Below, piece by piece: positions 39,401 to 47,990 of a stretch of 64,000 nucleotides of DNA. The DNA is taken from the NCBI GenBank assembly GCA_032209605.1, contig JASFXZ010000052.1, positions 496,001 through 560,000 of the forward strand, in the 5' to 3' direction. Position 1 is the first letter of the stretch. Each line of letters begins with the position of its first letter. The DNA comes from Mactromeris polynyma (Eukaryota; Mollusca; Bivalvia; Venerida; Mactridae). A program made the position numbers and the translations under genes. The notes under the pieces are model-generated. The model was not told where the DNA came from and searched no databases. It saw only the letters and a list, made by a program, of their open reading frames with translations.

Positions 39401-42028
39401 AAACATACAAATACGCACGTTTACATTATATGTGTTGCTACTATGGTAACAACAAGCTGTACATTTTATCTGAACTTATATCGAGAGTCATGTGTCGTAC
39501 ACCTCTGATTCACGTGGAGAAGTTGCTAGAGCAGATCAGTACTGGTTGGTAACCTAGGAACACTGGTGAGATCAACAATTACTGATCGTCGTACATAACT
39601 GTAATACCGTCTAAGAACGGTGTTATACTCCAACAGATACGATATCATACAAACAGTTCATGGCAGTAAGCAGCAGTTTCTTACATGTCTCTTTTATAGA
39701 ATTTGAGTTTTTTTTTAAATAATACAATTTTCTAACCGTCTGAACACACAGTGATACTAGTGTGAGATGTTGGCAAAACATAAAAGTTTCTGATAAAATT
39801 TGAAAAATTATCTAAGGGGGTGCGTTTATTCTTTTGCAGGTGCTGATCGTTTTTACGATGCTCTCGAGCTGATGACTGACAAACGTCCAGGTCCTTGGTT
39901 GAAAATCTGCTTGAAGTATATGACACCATTAATCATAAATGTAATCTTAACACTATTTCATTCTCTTATACAGTAAAATATCACTTAAAGACCACCTCAA
40001 TATTGAGACCACCTCAAAATTAGGAACACAATTTTTCTAGTTCATTTCGATTGTTTGGCTTTTTATTCAACCTTGAGACCTCCTCAATAAGAATGGCACT
40101 CGGAACACCTCGGAGATATAAATAACTAAGTATGTATTCCGAGCTCTGCCGGATACCGCCGAGTTGTTACGATTGTAAGAATGCCAGTTTTCAAGTGTCC
40201 TAAGGTTGGTCTTTTTTTTAGTTTTTTTACAGTACACTGAGCACAATTTCTAATTGGTCACTCTGTATTTATTGAAGAGGACATCCATATATTCTGTTTT
40301 ACGACTTAACTTTTGGTTTGTTATTTATATGTCGTAAATTTCATCTGAGATTATTTCGATTAATAAATGGTTTCGAATGAACCATTTCGGTTTGACGTGC
40401 CAAATAAGAAACATCGGGACCTGATATTTACTTCGGATAATATTAAAATATTCGAATAGTTAGAATTAAATCATCCTGTCACTAGCTGGTGGCTTAACAA
40501 CAGAACATATTGGAACGAACTTCTGCCGGGATTCGAACCTTCGACCTCTCACTACAATGTCTTTAACCACTTGGCTACGGGATACGGGTTGTTTCACTAC
40601 AATGCCTTTAACCACTTGGCTACGGGATACGGGTTGTTTCACTACAATGCCTTTAACCACTTGGCTACGGGATACGGGTTGTTTCACTACAATGCATTTA
40701 ATCACTTGGCTACGGGATACGGGTTGTTTCACTACAATGCCTTTAACCACTTGGCTACGGGATACGGGTTGTTTCACTACAATGCATTTAACCACTTGGC
40801 TACGGGATACGGGTTGTTTCACTACAATGCCTTTAACCACTTGGCTACGGGATACGGGTTGTTTCACTACAATGCATTAACCACTTGGCTACGGGATACG
40901 GGTTGTTTCACTACAATGCATTTAACCACTTGGCTACGGGATACGGGTTGTTTCACTACAACGCCTTTAACCACTTGGCTACGGGATACGGGTTGTTTCA
41001 CTACAATGCCTTTAACCACTTGGCTACGGGATACGGGTTGTTTCACTACAATGCCTTTAACCACTATGCTACGGGATACGGGTTGTTTCACTACAATGCC
41101 TTTAACCACTTGGCTACGGGATACGGGTTGTTTCACTACAACGCCGTTAACCACTTGGCTACGGGATACGGGTTGTTTCACTACAACGCCTTTAACCACT
41201 TGGCTACGGGATACGGGTTGTTTCACTACAAAGCCTTTAACCACTTGGCTACGGGATACGGGTTGTTTTGTATTTTTTACAGTGATTTTAAACACAAACA
41301 TACTTTGAACGATTACATTTGTATTCTTTATGTCCTAGGTTATATTCTGGTTTCAACTTGTGAAATGGCAGCCACTAGAATTCAATGACACGTACGAATA
41401 CCCAACATGGGCCACTGCGCTTGGGTTCATGATGAGCTGTTCTTCAGTTGTGTTTATACCCTTGGTAGCTATTTATAAACTTGTCAGAGGTCAAGGAACA
41501 CTCAAACAGGTAAATATGAATTAATATTATGATGTACTAGTATATCGTGTAATAATGGAATAGTATAAACTATCGAGAGGACGATAGTTCATGCCCAACT
41601 TATCGATGTTCGTTATAAATAATAACTTGTGATGTTCCAGCGCTCCGCAGCAAAGTCGTGCCAAAATAGCGCACTTCGACGCTTTCCGTCGAAGTCCGGA
41701 CAAAATCGAGTATATAATTGCATGAGTAAACAATAGTGGCAATGCATGTATGCAAATATGGCAACTAATGTATGCGTCGTACCATACAACCTGCGTTCAT
41801 GACATTAAATTTTGAAAAGATATAAAAAAGGGATTTAGATACGTCTATTCATATTTGCAGAGATTGTCAGTGGCTGTAAGGCCAATACTGAAGAAACATC
41901 AGATTGATCCGAGATGGAAGAACTCGAACTACAAGTGGACATTACAGCAATATGAATCTCACGATGTTAATAATCCATTTAATATCAATGATGAGATAAA
42001 CGATTCATCTGATAACGAAAGCCGATAG
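24410..42028 (+). CDS. SLC6-family Na+/Cl- dependent neurotransmitter/amino-acid transporter
   Basis: Thirteen coding exons: 24410-24614, 25295-25426, 27465-27609, 30155-30298, 32525-32657, 33476-33714, 35533-35657, 36506-36618, 36934-37071, 38796-38898, 39840-39940, 41339-41509 and 41861-42028 (TAG). All junctions are GT-AG and phases agree, giving 638 residues, normal for SLC6. The protein has the 12-TM LeuT fold by homology. Visible signatures: [21 protein letters not shown] (TM1), EICLGQY (TM2), AWALYY (TM3), C153/C162 in the large extracellular loop with four N-glycosylation sequons (N170, N177, N180, N186), GATQVLYS...LGSYNKF (TM6-7, Na+/Cl- site region), SGPGLVF..YPKAV and VTEGGIY..RLIDFYA. 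Position 52 is Gly where monoamine carriers have Asp, so an amino-acid-type substrate (GABA, taurine, betaine, creatine or glycine) is likely; Y129 would contact the carboxylate. Substrate not fixed. An AG at 24407-24408 just before the ATG suggests a further 5' UTR exon. Introns hold several arrays and MITEs, listed separately. Confidence 0.96.
25860..26620. repeat. 41-bp polypurine minisatellite in SLC6 intron 2
   Basis: Core 25940-26350: about 10 copies of a 41-bp unit (GAGGGATGGGAGTCTGAAAG...GGCGGGAAAG). A looser G/A-rich continuation runs to 26620. The plus strand is almost free of C, with many GGG runs. A segment reading GTTAATGATAAGGnAATCATTATATCGAGAC occurs at 26380-26412 and again at 26657-26689, so the outer part was duplicated as well. 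The proline-rich minus-strand frames are repeat artefacts. Confidence 0.95.
27352..27396. repeat. CA/CG-rich microsatellite
   Basis: ACGTACGCACGC followed by (CA)n, about 70 bases before SLC6 exon 3. Confidence 0.85.
27721..28090. mobile_element. Foldback MITE in SLC6 intron 3
   Basis: Left end GCCCGGGACTATAGCGG...TTACACTCAACACTCAAATC is the inverted counterpart of the right end, GATTTGAATGCTGAGTGTAA...CATAGTCCCGGGCCC. Weaker complementarity continues inward for about 100 bp per side. No coding capacity. Confidence 0.75.
28120..29060. other. Intronic, nothing recognised
   Basis: Part of SLC6 intron 3. No exon or known repeat seen. Confidence 0.5.
29105..30105. repeat. 45-bp minisatellite with higher-order order, SLC6 intron 3
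   Basis: 22 copies of a 45-bp unit (ACATGGGACCTGGGTTCGGA...TTGTTGCCmATACTTTGTGA), very uniform. Because 45 is a multiple of three, a 15-residue repeat is open in several frames on both strands; these frames are artefacts. Variant units fall in order: the unit with CCTAGG plus a TTTTTGAA junction appears as units 3, 8 and 15, each followed by two CCAATAC units, so blocks of 5 and 7 units were copied. The array ends 50 bp before exon 4. Confidence 0.97.
30418..30690. repeat. Dispersed repeat A, copy 2
   Basis: Collinear with 10735-10985 (shared CAAGCAATACA, TTTTGAAGCGTTATATATTC, GTATATCCCGAAC). Located in SLC6 intron 4. Confidence 0.7.
30700..32345. other. SLC6 intron 4, mostly unannotated
   Basis: 31365-31430 is a short sequence (GAACACTTCGGC...CCGAATACCGCC...GTTACGATTG) shared with 40093-40175. 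Otherwise nothing supported. Confidence 0.5.
32351..32515. mobile_element. CAGTAAAACCTC MITE, copy 6, abutting exon 5
   Basis: Family blocks AATAATAAGACCACCAATGG and GAGGTGGTCTATAAGTGAGG; right end GTTACTGTA at about 32507-32515. The acceptor of SLC6 exon 5 (ATTACAG) ends at 32524, so the element end is about nine bases from the exon and probably supplies the branch-point region of intron 4. Confidence 0.75.
32665..32912 (-). mobile_element. tRNA-derived SINE in SLC6 intron 5
   Basis: Minus strand: a tRNA-like head (32834-32908) with TGCTAAGTCGATAGAGCAC and AGTTCGAATCC (B box), then a body with ACCATTAAATGATGCAGGGA and GCTTACGGAAGGACA. Starts just after the exon 5 donor. It is a different family from the SINE at 11.5/15.6 kb. 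Confidence 0.75.
33257..33387. mobile_element. pogo/Tigger-like MITE
   Basis: 131 bp with 21-bp inverted ends CAGTCGGrCCTCGTTyATTCG (two mismatches), preceded by TA. TIRs starting CAGTCG..CTCG are typical of pogo/Tigger elements. Contains an internal TTTCGGAT/ATTCGGATAA motif. In SLC6 intron 5. Confidence 0.8.
33746..33925. mobile_element. CAGTAAAACCTC MITE, copy 7
   Basis: Begins TACAGTAATACCTCAATAAT, about 30 bp after the SLC6 exon 6 donor, and ends TTTACAGTACAG. The middle has the TGAAAATTGACTTGAAAATT block. Confidence 0.8.
34568..34900. mobile_element. Foldback MITE in SLC6 intron 6
   Basis: Left end TATAGATAGTTCCCACATCT...ATATTTATCTCCCTT is inverted at the right end, AAGGGAGATAAATATTG...TGTGGGAACTATCTATAA (about 42 bp, one mismatch in the core). 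The interior is AT-rich and non-coding. GTACTCGA/GAGTACT-rich sequence on both outer sides (34480-34535, 34990-35050) may be an older element into which this one inserted. Confidence 0.78.
35700..36490. other. SLC6 intron 7, nothing recognised
   Basis: No exon or repeat family identified. Confidence 0.5.
36730..36835. repeat. 40-bp tandem repeat, 2.5 copies
   Basis: GATACATGTGATGTCAAGAT-ACGTAAAACTGACGCTAAAT twice, then a partial third copy with substitutions. In SLC6 intron 8. Confidence 0.9.
37833..38605 (+). mobile_element. Composite foldback/TIR element, long copy
   Basis: The hairpin part is at 37849-37955 (AGTTAGTAGATATTAAG...CTTAATATCTACTAACT, GC-rich centre). It is followed by the TIR part, 37961-38601, bounded by TTAGAATGTAACCTACATTTT and, inverted, AAAATGTAGGTTGTATTCTAA. 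Compared with the copy at 12545-12882 it has about 430 extra internal bases (roughly 37985-38425), probably closer to the parent element. No transposase frame. In SLC6 intron 9. Confidence 0.8.
38905..39830. other. SLC6 intron 10, nothing recognised
   Basis: Starts with a G10 run near 38939. Otherwise AT-rich with no supported feature. Confidence 0.5.
39969..40236. mobile_element. CAGTAAAACCTC MITE, copy 8, with nested insertion
   Basis: Starts TACAGTAAAATATCAC and ends TTTTACAGTACAC. The family sequence is interrupted at about 40093-40175 by an 80-bp piece (GAACACCTCGG...GATACCGCCGAGTTGTTACGATTG) also seen at 31365-31430. Confidence 0.75.
40521..40592 (-). mobile_element. tRNA-like SINE head at the edge of an array
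   Basis: The minus strand reads GTAGCCAAGTGGTTAAAGAC (A-box region), then GGTTCGAATCCCGGCAGAA (B box and acceptor side). It looks like the head of a tRNA-derived SINE. Its A-box half is the sequence amplified in the adjoining 45-bp array. Confidence 0.65.
40551..41266. repeat. 45-bp minisatellite in SLC6 intron 11
   Basis: About 16 copies of CTTTAACCACTTGGCTACGG-GATACGGGTTGTTTCACTAC-AATGC with few variants; one unit near 40876 has lost a base. Open frames on both strands are artefacts. The array stops about 70 bp before exon 12. Confidence 0.97.
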
Positions 42029-42264
42029 ATCTATACATTAATTTAACATCCGGGATGTATCTGTCATGCCATATTGACATATAGACGTTTTACGATGCGC
42101 GTTGTATTTTGTAAGTGCAGTTTAACTTTCTATGTGATTGTATATACAATTGAACCAGTGTTAGAGGTCACCTGTACTAAGCAGCCATCAGTCTTAAGCA
42201 GCAAATGTTTATGAATCCCAATAGGCCATGTTTATGTTAAAAGCACCGCGTCCTTTAAGCGGTC

Positions 42265-42670
42265 ACATTCGATATTAAACGACTACATGCTTTAAGCGGT
42301 CGCATTTGATATATTAAACGACTACCTGCTTTAAGCGGTCACATTTGATGTATTAAACGACTACCTGCTTTCATCGGTTGCATTTGATGTATTTAACGAC
42401 TACCTGCTTTAAGCGGTCACATTTGATGTATTAAACCACTACCTGCTTTAAGCGGTCACATTTGATATATTAAACGACTACCTGCTTTAAGCGGTCGCAT
42501 TTGATATATTAAACAACTACATGTTTTAAGCGGTCGCATTTGATGTATTAAACGACTACCTGCTTTCATCGGTTGCATTTGATGTATTACACGACTACCT
42601 GCTTTAAGCGGTCACATTTGATGTATTAAACGACTACCTGCTTTAAGCGGTCACATTTGATGTATTTATG
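42265..42670. repeat. 39-bp tandem repeat just downstream of the SLC6 stop
   Basis: About 10 copies of TTTAAGCGGTCRCATTTGAT-RTATTAAACGACTACCTGC. It begins about 240 bp after the stop and lies before the first AATAAA, so it is likely transcribed in the 3' UTR. Confidence 0.93.
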
Positions 42671-43237
42671 GTCTAGCTGCGCAGATTTGGCTGTCAAGAT
42701 TTCGCTGCAATTACAGTGTAACCTATCTCGAGGAACACCCTTTGAGAGACGTAACTTGAAATTGTAGTTGACGGGTTGTTTCTCAAGACAGGTTAAATTG
42801 GTAGTACAATTCACAACGGGAAAATTTACAATGTTGTTGAAGAGAGTCTATTGCTCAAAGAAGCATTACAATATATTTCAAATACGAAGTGCAATTAGTA
42901 AAAGTTGAAGATTATATACTGCTTGACAAAATGGCAATGAAATGTATTTTATAAATAATCCGATACTGATATTTTACATAGAGCTTGACTTCTGTAGATA
43001 ATTCTTTTTTTTCATAATGTGATAAAATATTAATACAATTTGCCTGAGTATATTTCAGAGATTTAGTCAAACTTTTTTTTTAAATTTACATCTACGTGAC
43101 GTCTATACGGCATTGTTCAGTTACTAATCATGACTGCATGATTTTTGTATTGACATATATTTGTACAATTGTTATTCATTTATTTTGCAATTAGTCATTC
43201 CTTAGTAATAATTGAATCAGAATACTAGACATAAAGA

Positions 43238-43243
43238 AATAAA
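43238..43243 (+). terminator. Candidate polyadenylation signal of the SLC6 gene
   Basis: AATAAA about 1.2 kb after the stop codon. A second hexamer at 43479-43484 is an alternative. Confidence 0.5.
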
Positions 43244-43499
43244 GCACTTCTGTAATTAATCATTTCGGTCGATGTGTTTATTTAAACTAAAAACATTAAT
43301 TTAGTTCTTAATTTGTATGTTGTTGTTGTTGTTGTTGTGTTAAAGTTACATGTACAATATTTTGCTGTTGTGAAAATTATATTTTCCTATATGAACATAA
43401 TAATGTTACATTGTTGTCAATATTTATTCATAATTTTTGTGTAAGTTTTTTATTTGTATCAAATATTGAAATGAACACAATAAAGTAAAATTGTAACAA

Positions 43500-44805
43500 T
43501 AACTGCTATGTGTCTGTGTTCCCTAATATGTGTCCATGCCAAGGTTGACAGATTCATGAAAGTTGGTCCAGTAAAGTAGGATTTATTTCCCTTGATAATG
43601 AGTTGAAGGAGAAGTAGGAGTTACTCCCCTTATTTCAAAATGATGATCAATTAATCAAGGCGTTGATTTCCATGATTCAAAATGACCGTTGTGAAAGTAA
43701 TACTCCAGTTTTCAAGATATTGAGAAATTTCTTAATAAAAAATAGCCATCACTTCTGGCAAGAGTAACTTTCCCAAATCCATAGTGTCACCATATATGGT
43801 GAGAGAAATTTCATTGCGGATATGTAAGATAAGTGTATGTTTCGTTCGTTCAAAATGCCAGCAAAATATAGTAAGAGTTCTGTCCCTTAATGCAAAATGA
43901 CAGTTTAGTAGATATAAAGCAGAATCAGACGGATAAAACACTGTCATATGATTACAAGCTTGAAACATCAAGATACCATCTGTTAAAATGGACACTTTCT
44001 TATTCCACCATATTTTGTGATGAAGCCAGGATTCGATTCAAGCTCAGAACTAGTCAAATTTCTGTATGGAAATTAATCAATGATAAATATTTCAGTCATA
44101 GCAGGTGTCAAATTAATATTTATTCATATACAATGAAACACACAATCATGTAACCATGACTACAATCAATACATTATTATCAGTGATGTTAAAATGATGT
44201 TAACAATAGATGTACGTTTTGAAATGTTTGAATGAAATATCTACAAGACACTGACACTGGTGTACACACGTACACGGACAGAGAAATAAAATAAACAAAC
44301 AAAACGACAAAGTCTATCATAAACAGTATTGATACATAAAACCTGTCTACATTTTGAGATTTTATTCCCATTAAGTTTCATTAAATTCCGATCGGTGGTT
44401 GTTGAAAATAAAGACTGGTCAAATGCGGGACGGACGCACACATATACTAACGACGGATGTACGGACAGTCGAAGCGGCGGTTACATACTGCCCAAACAGT
44501 ACATTATTGTGTTTTGATATACATGTAGTAGTATCTCTTACACGGTTACTTGATAATTATGAGCCTCCCTCGTATTCAAGAATAGTTCATACGTTTATTT
44601 CAGTTACTTCGAACACACATGCTAATGTTATGTCATGGCTGCATTTGCACAATCAATGGACTGTAAGTGCTCATACTTTGATGTCATTGTAAAGAAACAT
44701 TTTACTTGGGTGATGTTCCTCAATAGCTTGATTACAAATTTTGTAATACAAAACTTATATATTTTTGTTTGTTTAAAAGTATTGTTCAGAGGAGATTTAA
44801 GTCAC
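43500..44805. other. Intergenic, nothing recognised
   Basis: Several short open frames on both strands have no recognisable domain or splice sites. Confidence 0.5.
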
Positions 44806-44814
44806 TTAACCAGC

Positions 44815-44955
44815 AAGGATCTTATGCAGATACTAGCGTGGATGAGGACACCATGTGGACACTAGGTCCACATGGATAAGATCGTACCCGCCGCTATGAG
44901 GAGCAAGTGATTTAAAGTCAGTGACTATAACCACTCGACCACGATGGACCCTTTG
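44815..44955 (-). mobile_element. Worn tRNA-derived SINE
   Basis: Minus strand: CGTGGTCGAGTGGTTATAGTC, then TTTAAATCACTTGCTCCTCA and a degraded B box GGGTACGATCTTA. This layout is common to tRNA-Ser/Leu-type SINE heads in molluscs. Not a working tRNA. Confidence 0.6.
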
Positions 44956-46497
44956 TTTAAAAATTGCAATCAATCTTGGAAGGAAGTTTGTATATTGTAT
45001 TGAATGTATAAAATGGCCATATATCATCGATGTGAATTATACTGCAATACTAACAGAATACTGCTGAGTAGAGGTATACTACTACCGGCAATAAGTGTCG
45101 TACTTTTGCTCCAGATCACGTGTACTTACAAATAACAAAATTTACTCTTATGAGTCTGAGAGCGGACTGGAGTATGGGAAGTGCTTGAACATGTCAAATG
45201 GACAACATCATGGAAAAATAAGTTACACCAGTGGCCTTATTCACAAATATTTTAAGACTGATTCTCTTTTTTTTTGCGAATACAGCCCATGATTTTACTA
45301 TTGCTCACTTTTATTCAGAGAAATCACAAATTAGAAAATGTGAAATTGAATACTAATAAAAGAAAACGATATATATACTGAAGGAATGAACTTATACGTG
45401 CATGTCGATGTGCAGGGTCCTAACACGCAAGTTTGACAGCATGTGTTCCTGACAAAAGCGCGATGTATTGAGTTATACCGCTTTAGACTTCTTATTTAAA
45501 AGTTCCTGCTACGTGGAGTACAACTTAAAACACCATTCGGACAGTATTTAAGAAAGGAATCTAAATCAGAAGTTCTCGATGAATACTTAGTAACAATTCT
45601 GATTGATACCCGTCAGTTTTATCGTAATTTTTAGGATCCTAACTTTTATATCATTTACAATCAGTATGTCAGTATACATATATAGTACTTATTTCAGTAA
45701 TATTATATTACAAATATTATAGCACCATAACAATGGTAGAAAAGGATGATCAACCCCAGTGATTGCATTACAAAAAATAATCAGAAATCACGAATAGCAA
45801 TTATTGTACAGTGTGTATTTATAACACAACGCCTGTTGTTGACAGACAATGCCAGAGTTTTTGTCTTGTAAATCAACAGACAATTAAATTCAGCTGTTGC
45901 ATTCAGAAGCAATGTATTAACATTATGGTTTTAGGTGAAAGGAAGTTATTTCCTTCATGTCGAACTTTGAAATAAAAATGAAAGAAATGTTTAATGAGGA
46001 AATTCCTAATAATTTTAACATGATATACGTTGAGCATTTGGATAATTCTTTACCAATGACTACGAAGAAAGTAATTTGTAAAACAAAACAAGACAATATA
46101 AGCGAAGTCATTACTCTACCGGTTTATCAGTATATTGCAATGTGCAGCCAAATGGTATATTACCGCGTTATGAACGTACCATTTTTTACGATTTAAATTA
46201 TCTCGTCATAAAAACCTCAATATTTAATAGATACTAGAATGAGAAGCAGTTAAAGTTTTGGCTTTTACATTTGACACTTTTGAAGAGTTTGCTAATAAAT
46301 AAAAGTGACCATGCAAACCTTGACATATTAGCATGCGGTCGACACCCCAATAATATCTATACAAGACTACAACATTATAAGTAGCTTAATTAATGGAAGA
46401 ATACTACTAGTATATTACGTCATTTGTCGAGGGAATTTTGATGATCAGGCAAATCAGTTTAATTACATGTACATATCATTAAAGCCTACTCAGAAGG

Positions 46498-47558
46498 ACG
46501 TTCTGTAGAGTAATATCACTAAAACTGATTCTGATAAACTTGATAAAATCCAAAACGAGTGTGCTCGTATTGTTACCGGAGCAACACGTCTTGTATCTTT
46601 AGAACGCCTCGCAATTGAAAGTAACTGGGAATCCCTTTCTGATAGAAGATACAAACACAGAATGACACATTTCTACAAAATGTACCATAACCTAGTACCT
46701 GACTATCTGTTTTCACTAATCCCACGCCAAAGAAATACTCGCTTTAACCTCAGAAACAAACATGATGTCCCTGGGATCAAATGTAGAACATCAATGTATC
46801 TTAAGTCGTTCATTCCAATTGCTATTCGTGAATGGAATTCTCTACCCCTTGAGACTAGACATGTTCAATCACTCTCTGCTTTCAAAAATAAACTAAATCA
46901 GAACAAAACTCGTTTGCCGTCATACTATTTTTCTGGCACGAGAAAACTTCAAGTGCTGCATACACGTCTACGTACCAAATGTAGCTCACTCAACTATCAC
47001 TTGTATCTATGTAATATTTCTGCAACACCTCTGTGTACATGTGAACAGGATGAGTCAAATTATCACTTTTTCTTTGAATGCCAGCTTCTCCAAATGATCC
47101 GCAATACACTGTTTCGGCAGCTTCGGGACTTCGAACTTAGTCTACCCCTACTTCGTTTTGGTGATTCAACCCTCTCAGACCAAGAAAATACATTTATATT
47201 TCACCAGGTTCAATGCTTTATACATGACAGCAAAAGATTCACATAATTCATTACGTTTGCGTGAGACGTCTCTCTCTCTCTCTACTCTTTCTCTGTTCAC
47301 CCTTCCTATAACTTTTGCAAAACCTTCAATTCATATACGTTTTTTTTTTTTTTTCATCCTAAATAGATTTATACATAATTGTAATACCCGAATTTACTTT
47401 CAAAAATGTACAATTCTAGTACAAAGAAGTCTTGTCAGGGAGAAGAATTTTATAAGACATTTTGTCTTTCATTCTTATCCTTTTCCATTATGTATTTTTT
47501 GTATTTGTTTTACTGTATGCATACATGTGTATATATGGGAATAAAATATGTTTAAACT
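46498..47558 (+). mobile_element. 5'-truncated LINE inserted in duplication copy 1
   Basis: A frame open from 46509 to a stop at 47244-47246 encodes the post-RT C-terminal part of a LINE ORF2 (DKLDKIQNECARIVTGATRL, YKMYHNLVPDYL, LHTRLRTKCSSLNYHLYLCN, then CTCEQDESNYHFFFEC, a Cys/His motif). The 3' UTR ends with AATAAAATATG and no poly(A). AAGG flanks both sides (46494-46497, 47559-47562). The same site at 53585-53590 in copy 2 is uninterrupted, which proves the insertion borders. No RT domain, so it is dead. Confidence 0.93.
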
Positions 47559-47846
47559 AAGGCAGTGTTTTGTGCCATGTCATGATAACAAGAACTTCCG
47601 AGAGCTGAGAAATGGGTAGAAGCATATAAATATACACATATGCTACAGTACGGACATCTATATAAATGGATTTGAATTACTACGTATTTATGAGCATCAG
47701 AGATGGTTTATTTTGTTTATCTACCGATTTATATTCACGTGACATGATATGTTACGCAGTAAGATCTCTGTATTCAGTACGCGCTGGCGTAACATTTCTT
47801 GTCATAATTGTATTGGACATAAACTGGTCACTATAAGCGACTAGCT

Positions 47847-47909
47847 GATTGGCTATGGGCGCGTGTCGATCGGTCTGTCTGAAAATATCAGTCATGCGAC
47901 AGTTATAAA
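47847..47909 (+). promoter_or_regulatory. CCAAT and TATA boxes of cysteine-rich gene copy 1
   Basis: GATTGG (inverted CCAAT) at 47847-47852 and TATAAA at 47904-47909. Spacing to the coding start is suitable, and both are preserved in copy 2. The transcript would start near 47935. Confidence 0.5.
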
Positions 47910-47919
47910 ACAGAGTGTG

Positions 47920-47982
47920 ATGGCAAAGGAATCGGAATATGCGCCCGGTGCTAAAGGAGAGTATAATAAAATGAAGCATTAA
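47920..47982 (+). other. Upstream ORF, copy 1
   Basis: A 20-codon frame ATGGCAAAG...AAGCATTAA ends eight bases before the main ATG. Copy 2 has an upstream ORF of the same length even though a 47-bp indel changes its last codons. If transcription starts before 47920 it could reduce translation of the main frame. Confidence 0.35.
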
Positions 47983-47990
47983 ATTACTGT

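Noticed and set aside
40466..41388. Frames of 107-245 codons with 15-residue repeats
   Set aside because: Same reason: a 45-bp array. The longest runs into exon 12 in the wrong frame.
44878..44952. tRNA gene candidate
   Set aside because: The B box is degraded and the arms do not pair into a full cloverleaf; a SINE head.
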